From positions 1 through 64,000 of the forward strand of contig JAFZIO010000059.1 in the NCBI GenBank assembly GCA_017554335.1: 64,000 nucleotides of DNA, written 5' to 3'. Shown here in pieces: positions 33,195 through 42,003 of the stretch. The DNA is from Bacteroidales bacterium. GTDB taxonomy: Bacteria > Bacteroidota > Bacteroidia > Bacteroidales > UBA932. How positions within the stretch are numbered: the stretch's first letter is position 1; the number at the start of each line of letters is the position of its first letter. The notes under the pieces were generated by a model. It saw only the letters and a program-made list of their open reading frames with translations. It made no database searches and was not told the origin of the DNA. Made by a program: the position numbers and the translations under genes.

Positions 33195-35051
33195 TTAAAG
33201 CGCGTCAAAGGCAAATATGTGGGCCTTTTCAGCGCCCCAGGTGTCTGTGACCACAACGCGGACATCGGTGGCCTGGACGGGCTCAAAGGCGACTTTATTG
33301 AGGCGCAGGTAGTTAAGCGGACATTCGTAGACCGTGGTCCAGGGACCCTTCTTCAACTTTACATCGATGCGGTACGACCTGGCGATGGGTGCCGGTACCG
33401 CAACACGCTCCGTGGTGGCCTCCAGCTTTCGCATGCGCTTGCTGCGCACCTTGAACATGGAGTCGAAGACAAGGCGGGCGCCGCTGACGGTGACGGGCTT
33501 CTTCCAGCTGTAGACTACGGACTCGTCGCCCGGTGCCACCCAGACGCCGTTGTCGGCCTCGTCCCACTTGCGGTCGATGCCGTTGCGGAGCACCTCGCAT
33601 TCAGCAGGCACAAGGGCGCTCATCGTCAGCTCCGACGGCTTGCGCCAGCGGTAGGGGAGCATGCAGTCGTCATCCTCCAGCATGTCCTGCACCAGACCTA
33701 TATATTCGGCACGCACCTGCGCAGGCGTGACGCCCTTTTCGATGGCCACGGCCGCTCCGGTGCCGCAGGCCTGCCCCAGCAGGGCGGTGGTGGCCATCAC
33801 GCGGGTGGCGGAGAGCCCCATGTGGGTGCAGGAGATGTCGCGTCCGGCGAACATCAGGTTGGGCACGTTGACGGAATAGAGGCAGTCGAAGGGGATGCCG
33901 AAGTAGTCGGGGGTGGCGTACTCCACGCTGATGCGGCCCTTCTTGTGGAAGGCTTCGGGATCATGGTCGTCCAGCGTCCAGCCTCCGTAAGCCACCACGT
34001 CCTCGAAGTGGCCGCCGCTGAGTACGTCGTTCTGGGTGAGTATGTGCGGTCCTATGAAACGGGTGCTCTCACGCTTGCCGGGGAGCGAACCTATCCAGTC
34101 AAGCTCGTAGCCCTTGCAGCGGCCGTCGGGATTGTTCTTCATGTATTCCCAGATACCGTAGGCGATGCGCTTGAGCTCCAGCTGAATGTCCGGGGCGTCG
34201 AAGATGGTGTCGTAGAGGCCGCCGAATTCTATCCACCAGAAGTTGTTGTCCTTGGGGTTGTAGATTCTCTTGTAGTTGAACTTGACGCCGGGAATCGTGG
34301 ATTTGGGCGTCTCGTAGTTGAAATCGTCGTCGGTGAAATGGTAGGCCCACTCGGGGGCGATGAAGGGATGATCCTCGTCCGTCTTGCGGAGCTGCAGCAG
34401 TATGGAGTTGCCCATGGTGTGGGCGTCGCCGCCGGTCTGGAGGTAGGTCTCCCCGAACTCCCCGGGGAACTCGCGCCCGCGGCGGAATTTGGCTCCCGAG
34501 AGGCGCAGGATGCCGTCGCCCGTGCAGTCGGCGAAAAGCTTGCCCTTAATAAGGTATTTGGTATATGCGTTGCCGTTCCAGCATTTCACGGCGGCTATGC
34601 GGTCGCCGTCCATCACCACGTCCTCCACGGAAGTGTTGAGAAGCAGCTTGATACGGGGCTCTTCTACGACGGTGGTGAGGATTACGTCGTCCCAGATGGT
34701 GTACCGCTGGAGGGGATTGTAGTAGAAGTTGCGAAGCTGCATTTCTTCAAGTATGCCGGCCTCGGAATACTGGTCTTTCAGCACGCCCACGATGCCCATA
34801 CGCATCTCGCTCGAGGCGTTGCCGCCAAGCATCGGGCGGTCCTGGATAAGGATGACGTCGGCTCCGTGCCTGGCTGCGGAAACTGCGGCGCAGACGCCGG
34901 CAAGGCCGCCTCCCGCGACAATAAAGTCGCCTTCGAGAGTTACTTCGTTGATGATGCGTGAGTTCTGCTCGGTGCGCATTTCCTGGGCGTGTCCGGCCAT
35001 GCTTGCCAGCAAGAAAAGAATGGAGGCTGAAAGCCTGAATGCAAACTTCAT
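33195..35051 (-). CDS. Secreted FAD-dependent oxidoreductase (FAD_oxidored family)
   Basis: The ATG at 35051 gives a signal peptide (FAFRLSASILFLLASMAGHA) and a 618-residue product. The FAD-binding Rossmann motif is IVAGGGLAGVCAAVSAARHG, followed by LIQDRPMLGGNASSEMRMG; ADCTGDGILRLSGAKFRRGRE and FAGRDISCTHMGLSATRVMAT are typical of the PF12831 family. The last ~150 residues look like a beta-sandwich carbohydrate-binding or discoidin-like module (VYSWKKPVTVSGARLVFDS). Relatives occur in Bacteroidota polysaccharide loci; the substrate is unknown. It is transcribed alone and divergent from the HerA-like gene, with facing -7 boxes. Confidence 0.87.
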   Translation of the reverse strand: MKFAFRLSASILFLLASMAGHAQEMRTEQNSRIINEVTLEGDFIVAGGGLAGVCAAVSAARHGADVILIQDRPMLGGNASSEMRMGIVGVLKDQYSEAGILEEMQLRNFYYNPLQRYTIWDDVILTTVVEEPRIKLLLNTSVEDVVMDGDRIAAVKCWNGNAYTKYLIKGKLFADCTGDGILRLSGAKFRRGREFPGEFGETYLQTGGDAHTMGNSILLQLRKTDEDHPFIAPEWAYHFTDDDFNYETPKSTIPGVKFNYKRIYNPKDNNFWWIEFGGLYDTIFDAPDIQLELKRIAYGIWEYMKNNPDGRCKGYELDWIGSLPGKRESTRFIGPHILTQNDVLSGGHFEDVVAYGGWTLDDHDPEAFHKKGRISVEYATPDYFGIPFDCLYSVNVPNLMFAGRDISCTHMGLSATRVMATTALLGQACGTGAAVAIEKGVTPAQVRAEYIGLVQDMLEDDDCMLPYRWRKPSELTMSALVPAECEVLRNGIDRKWDEADNGVWVAPGDESVVYSWKKPVTVSGARLVFDSMFKVRSKRMRKLEATTERVAVPAPIARSYRIDVKLKKGPWTTVYECPLNYLRLNKVAFEPVQATDVRVVVTDTWGAEKAHIFAFDAL

Positions 35052-35069
35052 GGTTACTATGTTTTTCCA

Positions 35070-35088
35070 CAAATATAAGCTATATTTG
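35070..35088. promoter_or_regulatory. Back-to-back divergent -7 boxes in one palindrome
   Basis: TATATTTG on the minus strand (35077-35070) and on the plus strand (35081-35088) are only three bases apart, forming a near-perfect 19-base palindrome. Each lies 18 bases from the ATG it serves (35051 minus, 35107 plus). Confidence 0.65.
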
Positions 35089-35106
35089 CTAAAAATTGAA
35101 TCTGAT

Positions 35107-36744
35107 ATGTACACAAACGACAACGGACTTTATGTAGCTCACGGCCCCAACGGCCCCATCAGCATAACAGGAAAAATGGCAAACCGCCACGGCTTGATTG
35201 CAGGAGCCACCGGAACAGGTAAAACCGTTACTCTCCAGGTGCTCGCAGAGACCTTCTGCCAGGCCGGAGTGCCTTGTTTCATGGCAGATATGAAGGGAGA
35301 CCTGAGCGGCATCAGCCAGACCGGCAAAATGAGCGGATTCATAGAGAAACGTTGTGCTGAGTTCGGGATTGAGAATCCGGCATTCGGGCCCTGCCCGGTC
35401 CGCTTCTTCGACGTTTACGGAGAGCAGGGCCATCCCATGCGCAGTACCATTTCCCGCATGGGCCCGGACATGCTCGGCCGTCTGATGGACCTGAACGAAA
35501 CGCAGACCGGAGTACTTAATATAGTATTTAAGATAGCCGATGATAACGGATTGCTGCTCATAGACTTGAAGGATTTGCGCGCGATGCTGAACTTCGTCGG
35601 GCAGAACGCCGCGGAATACACAACGAAGTACGGAAACGTCACCTCCGCTTCCGTGGGCGCTATACAACGCGCTCTGCTCTCCCTCGAGAACCAGGGGGCC
35701 GAGAAATTCTTCGGCGAACCCGATTTCGACATATACGATCTGCTGCAGTGCGAAGGCGGAAAAGGCATAATGAACGTGCTTGCGGCCGACAAGCTGATGC
35801 TGCAGCCCAAGCTCTATTCCACCTTCCTCCTGTGGCTGCTGTCCGAGCTGTACTCGACTCTCCCCGAGGTGGGAGACATGGATCTTCCCAAGCTGGTGTT
35901 CTTCTTCGACGAGGCCCATATGCTCTTCGAAGGCACGTCCAAGGCACTTACGGACAAGATCGAGCAGGTTATCCGCCTCATCCGTTCCAAAGGCGTGGGC
36001 ATTTATTTCATTACCCAGAGCCCTACAGATATTCCGTCCAACATCCTTGGCCAGCTCGGAAACAGGGTGCAGCATGCCCTGCGTGCCTACAGTCCCCAGG
36101 ACCAGAAGGCCGTAAAGGTGGCCGCCGACACATTCAGGCCCAATCCTGCATTCAAGACCTACGACACCCTGCTGGAACTCGGCACCGGCGAAGCCCTGGT
36201 GTCTTTCCTGGACGAGAAGGGTACGCCCTCTGTAGTCGAGCGCGCCAAGATACTTTTCCCGCTGAGCCAGATAGGTGCGGTTTCCGAGAGCCAAAGGGAG
36301 GAAATAATCAAGCGCAGCCGCCTGTACGGCCGTTATGACCATGCGATAGACCGTGAGAGCGCTTATGAAATAATTACCGCCGCTACAGAAGAGGCCGAGC
36401 GTGTCAAGGCGGAGAACGAGGCCAAGGCCGAAGCGGAACGCCAGGCTGCCCTGCAGGCCAAGGAAGAGGCCCGCGTTGCAAGGGAGACCGAAAAAGCCGA
36501 AAAGGCTGCTGCCAAGAAAAAGGCCAACGGCCTGGGCGGCAAGGTGCTGAAGTCTGTGTTTACCGCAGTCACCGGCGTTGCCGCCGCAGCGCTGGCCGAT
36601 TCAATATCTTCCAAGGTTACCGGAACCAAGAAAACCTCCAAAACCTCTGTAGGCCAGAAAGCAGTGACCAAGGCCACCCGCAGTGCAACCAACACCATAG
36701 CCAAGGAGCTGTCCCGCAGCATACTCGGCAACCTTGTAAAATAA
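35107..36744 (+). CDS. HerA-like/DUF853 ATPase
   Basis: This 545-residue protein begins YTNDNGLYVAHGPNGPISI and has Walker A AGATGTGKTVTLQ (about 32-44), FMADMKGDLSGI, Walker B KLVFFFDEAHMLF and IYFITQSPTDIPSNILGQLGNRVQHALRA, all hallmarks of the DUF853 branch of HerA/FtsK-type ATPases. The C-terminal ~100 residues are Lys/Ala/Glu-rich coiled coil and a low-complexity tail (AAKKKANGLGGKVLKS). HerA proteins pump DNA with a nuclease partner; DUF853 members are chromosomal and of unknown role. The stop abuts the M23 peptidase start, suggesting one transcript with that gene and trmO. Confidence 0.9.
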   Translation: MYTNDNGLYVAHGPNGPISITGKMANRHGLIAGATGTGKTVTLQVLAETFCQAGVPCFMADMKGDLSGISQTGKMSGFIEKRCAEFGIENPAFGPCPVRFFDVYGEQGHPMRSTISRMGPDMLGRLMDLNETQTGVLNIVFKIADDNGLLLIDLKDLRAMLNFVGQNAAEYTTKYGNVTSASVGAIQRALLSLENQGAEKFFGEPDFDIYDLLQCEGGKGIMNVLAADKLMLQPKLYSTFLLWLLSELYSTLPEVGDMDLPKLVFFFDEAHMLFEGTSKALTDKIEQVIRLIRSKGVGIYFITQSPTDIPSNILGQLGNRVQHALRAYSPQDQKAVKVAADTFRPNPAFKTYDTLLELGTGEALVSFLDEKGTPSVVERAKILFPLSQIGAVSESQREEIIKRSRLYGRYDHAIDRESAYEIITAATEEAERVKAENEAKAEAERQAALQAKEEARVARETEKAEKAAAKKKANGLGGKVLKSVFTAVTGVAAAALADSISSKVTGTKKTSKTSVGQKAVTKATRSATNTIAKELSRSILGNLVK

Positions 36745-37962
36745 ATGAAGATCAGGAGCCTTATACCGGCCGCCGTACTGGCCGTATTGTGCCTTGTCCC
36801 TTCCTGCCACCGGAACAAGGGCGGGGAGGCTGAAGCTGGTGCCCAGATAGAGGAACTGCCGCCAATAGGATTCTACCCGGACCGCTATTCCGTCGATTCC
36901 ACAAAGGTGCGGGAAGGGGAGACGTTCACCGGACTGATGGGACGCCTGGGCCTCGGCAATACCGCCGCCCTCACGCTGGTGGCCCGCAGCGACAGCATCT
37001 TCGACGTACGCCGCATGCGTGCCGGGAATCCCGTGGAGGCCTATTATTCCGCCGACAGCAGCGGCCGCAGGTTGCAGTACATGGTATATCACAACGACCG
37101 CATACGTTCGACCGTCTTCCAGTGTGCCGACTCCCTGCATGCGTGGACCTACGACAAGCCGGTTACGGCCGAGCGCAAGGTGGCGGACGTGAGCATCAGG
37201 AGCTCTCTCTGGAACGACATGCTGGCGGCCGGCATCTCGCCCCTGCTGATAGTGGACCTTGCCGACGTGTACGCGTGGACCGTCAATTTCTTCGGCCTGC
37301 AGGAGGGAGACCGCTTCCGGGTCATCTTCGACCAGACCGTCTGCGACGGGGAGGTGGTACGCATAGACAGCATAGAATTCGCCATCTACGACAGCGGCAA
37401 CTTCCGTGCGGCCGCTATACGCTTCGACCAGGGAGACGGCGGCAACAAGTATTGGAACGAGAAGGGCGAGAGCATGCGGAAGGCCTTCCTGAAGGCGCCG
37501 CTGCGCTACAACCGCATCAGCAGCCGCTTCACCTACCACCGCAAGCATCCCATTTCCGGCGTCGTGAGGCCTCATACGGCGGTGGATTACGCCGCTCCCA
37601 CCGGCACGCCCGTGCACTCAATAGGCGACGGCACCGTCACGCTCTGCGGATGGGACGGCAGCGGGGGAGGCAACCGCATCAAGATACGCCATATGAACGG
37701 CTACGAGACCTGCTACATGCACCTTTCCAAGTTCGCCCCCGGCATCAAGGCGGGCGCGCGCGTGGCGCAGGGGCAGACTATAGGATACGTGGGCTCTACA
37801 GGCCACTCTACCGGCCCTCACCTGGATTTCCGGGTGTGGAAGGACGGCACTCCGGTAGATCCGCTAAAGATGATTTCGCCGCCGTCGGAGCCGCTGAAAC
37901 AGGAGAATCTGGATTCGCTCCGCAAAATGTACTCGTCATACCTGGAGGAAGTTGCCAAATGA
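36745..37962 (+). CDS. M23 peptidase lipoprotein with altered zinc-ligand motif
   Basis: The 405-residue protein carries a lipoprotein signal (CLVPSC, lipid on Cys21), a two-part N-terminal region (SVDSTKVREGETFTGLMGRL, LysM/OapA-like; DVYAWTVNFFGLQEGDRF) and a C-terminal M23 LytM domain. The zinc motif HTAVD (H277, D281), YMHLSKF (H326) and the GPHLD segment (H359, D361) are present. The last position is normally the third zinc ligand His (HLH); here it is Asp. Such domains cleave peptidoglycan cross-links or, when degenerate, activate amidases. The catalytic status is uncertain. It overlaps trmO by four bases. Confidence 0.88.
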   Translation: MKIRSLIPAAVLAVLCLVPSCHRNKGGEAEAGAQIEELPPIGFYPDRYSVDSTKVREGETFTGLMGRLGLGNTAALTLVARSDSIFDVRRMRAGNPVEAYYSADSSGRRLQYMVYHNDRIRSTVFQCADSLHAWTYDKPVTAERKVADVSIRSSLWNDMLAAGISPLLIVDLADVYAWTVNFFGLQEGDRFRVIFDQTVCDGEVVRIDSIEFAIYDSGNFRAAAIRFDQGDGGNKYWNEKGESMRKAFLKAPLRYNRISSRFTYHRKHPISGVVRPHTAVDYAAPTGTPVHSIGDGTVTLCGWDGSGGGNRIKIRHMNGYETCYMHLSKFAPGIKAGARVAQGQTIGYVGSTGHSTGPHLDFRVWKDGTPVDPLKMISPPSEPLKQENLDSLRKMYSSYLEEVAK

Positions 37963-38621
37963 CAATAGAGCCTGTTGCCTATTTCCGATCGCCTATAAAG
38001 GGCAAGTTTGGCGTGCCGCGCCAGTCCGGGCTGGCTCCCGGCCTGCGGGGCGAGGTGCTCTTTGTGGCGCCGTACGACGCTGCGGAGGCGATACGGGGGC
38101 TCGCGGGCTTCGACTACTGCTGGCTGATATGGGGCTTCTCGCTCAATCCGGGAAGCGGTAACTCCCTGACTGTGAGGCCACCCAGGCTGGGCGGCAACGA
38201 GAGGGTAGGGGTGTTCGCATCCCGTTCGCCCTTCCGTCCAAACGGGCTTGGGCTGTCGAGCGTCAAACTGGAGCGCGTGGAGCCCGGTGTGCTTTACGTC
38301 TCCGGGGCGGATCTGGCCGACGGTACGCCGATATACGACGTAAAGCCTTATGTGCGTTATGCGGACAGTCATTCGGACGCACGCAGCGGCTTTGTGGACG
38401 CTTCTGCCTGGGAACCTGTTGATGTACTGTTGCCGGAGCCTCTGGCTGCAGAGCTGGGTGAAAGCGATGCTGCTGCATTGAGGCAGTTGCTTTCTCTCGA
38501 TCCAAGACCAGGCTATCAGGATGATCCTGAGAGGGTTTACGGCATGAGTTTCGGGCCGTATGATGTGAAATTCAAAGTCGATTCCGGCAAAGTATTTGTG
38601 CTTTCTTTGGAAAAGTGTTAA
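37959..38621 (+). CDS. trmO: TrmO, tRNA t6A37 methyltransferase
   Basis: This 220-residue protein adds the N6-methyl group to threonylcarbamoyladenosine-37 of tRNA using SAM (m6t6A). Family signs are IEPVAYFRSPIKGKFGVPRQ, the YCWLIWGF strand, VGVFASRSPFRPNGLGLSSVKL (SAM and catalytic loop), and GTPIYDVKPYV. The C-terminal domain (~155-220) completes the usual length. The ATG overlaps the M23 gene stop (ATGA). The stop codon overlaps the -7 box of the next gene. Confidence 0.92.
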   Translation: MTIEPVAYFRSPIKGKFGVPRQSGLAPGLRGEVLFVAPYDAAEAIRGLAGFDYCWLIWGFSLNPGSGNSLTVRPPRLGGNERVGVFASRSPFRPNGLGLSSVKLERVEPGVLYVSGADLADGTPIYDVKPYVRYADSHSDARSGFVDASAWEPVDVLLPEPLAAELGESDAAALRQLLSLDPRPGYQDDPERVYGMSFGPYDVKFKVDSGKVFVLSLEKC

Positions 38622-38626
38622 TTTTG
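38595..38626 (+). promoter_or_regulatory. Promoter of the SEC-C gene
   Basis: TTTG (38595-38598), 20 bases, TAATTTTG (38619-38626). It lies in the last codons of trmO and ends six bases before the ATG at 38633. Confidence 0.7.
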
Positions 38627-38632
38627 CCGCTC

Positions 38633-39817
38633 ATGCAAGCCAAAATAAACGACATACTCAACTCCCGCACAAAGGAGGAAATAGAGGCGACGCTGGACTA
38701 CTTCGACGCGTTGCCGCTCCGGATTATGCGGAAGAACGAGCTTGTGCGTACGCTTGCCTCTTATCTTTCCGCCCCCAAGGTGTGGCTGGACAAGCTGATG
38801 GAGCAGGATCTCCGCCTGCTGCAGACCCTCTGCAAGGCCGGCCCGGACAATTCCGTGGACATGATTCCCGGCGATTACCCTTCGGTCGTGGAGGTGCTCC
38901 GCTTTGTGGACGCCAGCCGTCCGGGATCCGGGGAAGATATGCAGCGACTGAGTATTCCAGCCGTATTCTATGAGTTGATAGCCAAGGATATAGATGATGT
39001 TATCTCAAGAAAAGAAAAAGATGGTTCCTTCGATTTGGAGCATCTGATTCTGGGGGCTGTCAATATCTACGGCGTAGTGCCTTTACGCACCTTCGTAGAC
39101 TGCATCTTCGAGGATTTCGACGATTTAAATGCCGTGCGCGATTTTGCGGCAAATGTGGCCCGTCATCCTGTAATCCGCCTGTATCAGGAAGAATATAAGG
39201 GAGAGCCCTATCTGGTGTCGCCTTATGTGGAGAATTTCGAGGAGACCATGAAGATACGGCGCGAACGCTACAAGCAGGTGCGCAAATATGCCAGGGCAAG
39301 CCATGACGAGGCCGAGCGCTGCGGCGTAAATGCGCCTTTCTGTTGCTACGGGCTGGATACGGCTGAGGGTAAGGCCCTGGTGGACATGCTGTCGTACCTG
39401 GGTTACGATGGGGATTCGCTGGATGCTGCGGCGCACAGCGTATGGCTGAATGCACAGTACGAGCCGGACAGTCGCAATCTGGATATGCTTATGTCGCCCC
39501 TGTCATCGGCCGCCGAGGATGTAGAAAGTCTGGACCGCTTTGCGGAATTCGCCCAGATAGTGCTTGATTACGCCAATTCGGTGCCCAAATGGCTGCTTAA
39601 GGGCCATAGTGCAAAGGAGACCGGGCTTATGCTGTATACGGTCACTGACGCTTATCTGGAGGAGATTTACGGCGCTGAACTGTCTGAGAGCGAGAATGAA
39701 GAGATAATGCGTTTCTTCGACAGCGTGCACAAGGTAAGGCCGGTCGCTCCGGACGATCCCTGCCCCTGCGGCAGCGGATTGTCGTACCGCCTGTGTCACG
39801 GAAAGCTCTTCAGCTAG
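38633..39817 (+). CDS. Helical protein with C-terminal SEC-C metal-binding motif
   Basis: From ATG 38633 the protein has 394 residues. Most of it is alpha-helical and of no family I recognise (RTKEEIEATLDYFDALPLRI, FRDFAANVARHPVIRL-like repeats of helical segments). It ends with a SEC-C zinc motif, PCPCGSGLSYRLCHG, like the tail of SecA that binds SecB or ribosomes. Similar large SEC-C proteins occur in Bacteroidota without known function. A separate promoter precedes it. The last bases overlap the minus-strand gene by four. Confidence 0.8.
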   Translation: MQAKINDILNSRTKEEIEATLDYFDALPLRIMRKNELVRTLASYLSAPKVWLDKLMEQDLRLLQTLCKAGPDNSVDMIPGDYPSVVEVLRFVDASRPGSGEDMQRLSIPAVFYELIAKDIDDVISRKEKDGSFDLEHLILGAVNIYGVVPLRTFVDCIFEDFDDLNAVRDFAANVARHPVIRLYQEEYKGEPYLVSPYVENFEETMKIRRERYKQVRKYARASHDEAERCGVNAPFCCYGLDTAEGKALVDMLSYLGYDGDSLDAAAHSVWLNAQYEPDSRNLDMLMSPLSSAAEDVESLDRFAEFAQIVLDYANSVPKWLLKGHSAKETGLMLYTVTDAYLEEIYGAELSESENEEIMRFFDSVHKVRPVAPDDPCPCGSGLSYRLCHGKLFS

Positions 39818-40263
39818 TCCTGTTTCCTGACCCTGAGATTGTCTTCTACGTACTTGGCCCACTTTGACACTTCGTCGTCGTTGGGAGCCACTACGCTGCA
39901 TATCAGCAGACCGCCCTTAATTATCTCCACGCACATCAGAAGCATTATGGAGCCGTCTTCGCACTCGCCGGTGAAGCCGAAGGCCTTTTTCTTCTGGAAA
40001 CGCCATTCGGCGATGGGGTCGTCCTCTTCGTCTTCTTCGTCCCAGCCTATTATTTCGGCGTAATTGGCGTACGCTTCGTCTTCTGCGGTGGTGTCTGAAG
40101 GAAGATCGCCTACGTAAAGGTCTATCAGGGCTTCGTCGCTTTTGCCGTCACCCTTGGGCAGATGGCACTCAATGTGGGTTATGATGGCACCGTCTACTTC
40201 TTCGTAGCGGTCCTGCTCGCTTGCCCACTCAGGAGAGAGGGGGAGTGTGATATCGTAAGTCAT
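39814..40263 (-). CDS. Acidic hypothetical protein
   Basis: The 149-residue protein is strongly acidic (a DEEDEEDDP stretch in the middle) with no signal peptide. LPLSPEWASEQDRYEEVDGA and AFGFTGECEDGSIMLLMCVEI resemble small soluble beta-alpha proteins of unknown function in Bacteroidales; KKKAFGFTGE is followed by a hydrophobic strand. I do not recognise the family. It is next to the zinc metallopeptidase gene (three bases after its stop) and is probably cotranscribed. It meets the SEC-C gene tail to tail. Confidence 0.72.
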   Translation of the reverse strand: MTYDITLPLSPEWASEQDRYEEVDGAIITHIECHLPKGDGKSDEALIDLYVGDLPSDTTAEDEAYANYAEIIGWDEEDEEDDPIAEWRFQKKKAFGFTGECEDGSIMLLMCVEIIKGGLLICSVVAPNDDEVSKWAKYVEDNLRVRKQD

Positions 40264-40266
40264 ATT

Positions 40267-41124
40267 TTACAAACTGTCGTAAGAAATGGAGAATGTGTCG
40301 CCCAGTGACGGGTCGCCGGTGGTGAATCCCTTTTTGAGCCAGCGGGCTCGCTGCTCCGACGTGCCGTGGTTGAAGGAATCAGGTACGGCATAGCCGTAGG
40401 CTTTCTTCTGAAGATAGTCGTCGCCTATCTTGGCGGCTACGTCCAGGCCTTCTTCCAGGTCTCCCTCCTCCAGAGAACCGTACATCTTGTTGTCGTGGTG
40501 GGCCCAGATGCCGGCATAGAAGTCGGCCTGAAGCTCGAGGCGTACGCTGATTTTGTTGGCTTCCCTCTGGCTTGAACGCTGCATCTGGCGGTTGGCCTGG
40601 GTGAGAGTGCCGAGCAGGTACTGGACGTGATGACCTACCTCATGAGCTATGACGTAGGCGTATGCAAAATCGCCGTCTGCACCTATCTGTTTCTTCATGG
40701 AAGTAAAGAATGAAAGGTCCAGGTAGACCGTCTGGTCGGCGCTGCTGTAGAAGGGGCCTGTAGAGGCGGAAGCAGTGCCTGTAGACGTCTGTACGTAGTC
40801 ATTGTAGAGTACGAGACTGGGTGGTTCGTAGGTCAGGCCGTTGGCTTTGAAGATCTCTGTCCAGACATCTTCGGTGCCTGCAAGAATCTGTTTCGAGAAA
40901 ACGGCAAGGGCTTCTTCTTCCTCGGTTGGAGTGTATTCGGTCTGGGTCTGTGCGCCGCCCAATTCCTGCACCTGCTGAATAACTTCCGCCGGATCTCCTC
41001 CGAACAGGAGGGTAAGCAAACCGATGATAATCATGCCTCCAAGACCCAGTCCGCCGGCTGTTGCAACAGAGCGGCCGCGCTTGTCAATCACATGTGTACT
41101 TAGTCTTCTTCCGTCTAGCTTCAT
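40267..41124 (-). CDS. Neutral zinc metallopeptidase (YpfJ/Zn_protease family)
   Basis: The 285-residue membrane-anchored protein starts MKLDGRRLSTHVIDKRG, the conserved cytoplasmic N-terminus, and has one helix (GLGLGGMIIIGLLTLLFG). The catalytic domain carries YVIAHEVGHHVQ, the HExxH zinc motif with Glu, and later ELQADFYAGIWAHH with the third ligand, then PDSFNHGTSEQRARWLKKG. This is PF04228. The role is unknown; it may process envelope proteins. A TAAATTTG box on the minus strand (41151-41144) lies 19 bases from the start. Confidence 0.92.
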   Translation of the reverse strand: MKLDGRRLSTHVIDKRGRSVATAGGLGLGGMIIIGLLTLLFGGDPAEVIQQVQELGGAQTQTEYTPTEEEEALAVFSKQILAGTEDVWTEIFKANGLTYEPPSLVLYNDYVQTSTGTASASTGPFYSSADQTVYLDLSFFTSMKKQIGADGDFAYAYVIAHEVGHHVQYLLGTLTQANRQMQRSSQREANKISVRLELQADFYAGIWAHHDNKMYGSLEEGDLEEGLDVAAKIGDDYLQKKAYGYAVPDSFNHGTSEQRARWLKKGFTTGDPSLGDTFSISYDSL

Positions 41125-41320
41125 ATAGTAGTGTATTTGACTACAAATTTAACGAAAAAGAAGTAATTATCATCCGTCCGGGCCTGTTTTTATGTTATAT
41201 TGAGTAATCTATTGATATTTCGATAATAAAACATTTTAGTTAATGGTATTAACAAAAATGTTACAATGATTTTGATTCCATTTTTGAGTATATTTAGGAT
41301 ACGGCGACGATAAAAATTGC

Positions 41321-41328
41321 TATATTTG
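41321..41328 (+). promoter_or_regulatory. -7 box of the nine-gene operon
   Basis: TATATTTG ends six bases before the first ATG (41335) of the operon 41335-54737. No clear -33 element is seen. Confidence 0.6.
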
Positions 41329-41334
41329 AAAGAT

Positions 41335-42003
41335 ATGAAAAACATTATCTCCGTTTCTGTCATGTGCTCCGATCTTATGAACCTCGGAGCGGACATAGAT
41401 CTTCTTAATGAACTCGGAGTGGACTGGCTGCACGTCGACGTGATGGACGGCCATTTCGTCCCCAATCTGACTTTTGGCCCCGATTTTATCAAAGCCATGC
41501 ATTCCCGCACTTCTCAGCCGCTGGATATCCACCTGATGGTGACAGACCCCGAGCTTGTGCTTTCCCGTTTCGAACTCAGGGAGGGGGACAGCCTCACCGT
41601 TCACGTGGAATTGGACCGCAGTTTTGAGGAATTGAGCAAGCGCGTACGCGGACAAGGCTGCCGATTCGGCCTGGCTGTCAATCCTGAAACCCCTGTAGAG
41701 GCCCTTGAAAGGCATATCGGGCTGTTCGATTCTGTCACTCTGATGCTTGTTCATCCGGGCTATGCCGGGGCTAAACTGGTCGATGGCATACTCGACAAGG
41801 TTTCTGTAACGCGTAAATGGCTGGATTCCAAAGGCTTGTCCAATGTACTGATTAGCGTTGACGGAAGCGTAAGCGCAGAACGGGCCGAGCTTATGGCCGG
41901 CATGGGCGCCAATATCTTCGTCGGTGGTACAGCCGGCATTTACCGCAAGGGCATGGACTTGAGAGAAACTATACCTACATTCAGAAAAGCAATATCACTA
42001 TGA
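41335..42003 (+). CDS. Ribulose-phosphate 3-epimerase-like protein
   Basis: The 222-residue TIM-barrel protein is clearly of the RPE family: LHVDVMDGHFVPNLTFGPDF, DIHLMVTDPE and ISVDGSVSAERAELM. It deviates from standard Rpe: the start reads ISVSVMCSDLMNL instead of PSILSAD, the phosphate loop is VHPGYAGAK not NPGFGGQ, and VDGGV is VDGSV. It may act on a different sugar or polyol phosphate than ribulose 5-phosphate. It heads the operon, overlapping the dehydrogenase gene by four bases, so its substrate is probably linked to the G1P pathway. A housekeeping rpe could lie elsewhere. Confidence 0.82.
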   Translation: MKNIISVSVMCSDLMNLGADIDLLNELGVDWLHVDVMDGHFVPNLTFGPDFIKAMHSRTSQPLDIHLMVTDPELVLSRFELREGDSLTVHVELDRSFEELSKRVRGQGCRFGLAVNPETPVEALERHIGLFDSVTLMLVHPGYAGAKLVDGILDKVSVTRKWLDSKGLSNVLISVDGSVSAERAELMAGMGANIFVGGTAGIYRKGMDLRETIPTFRKAISL

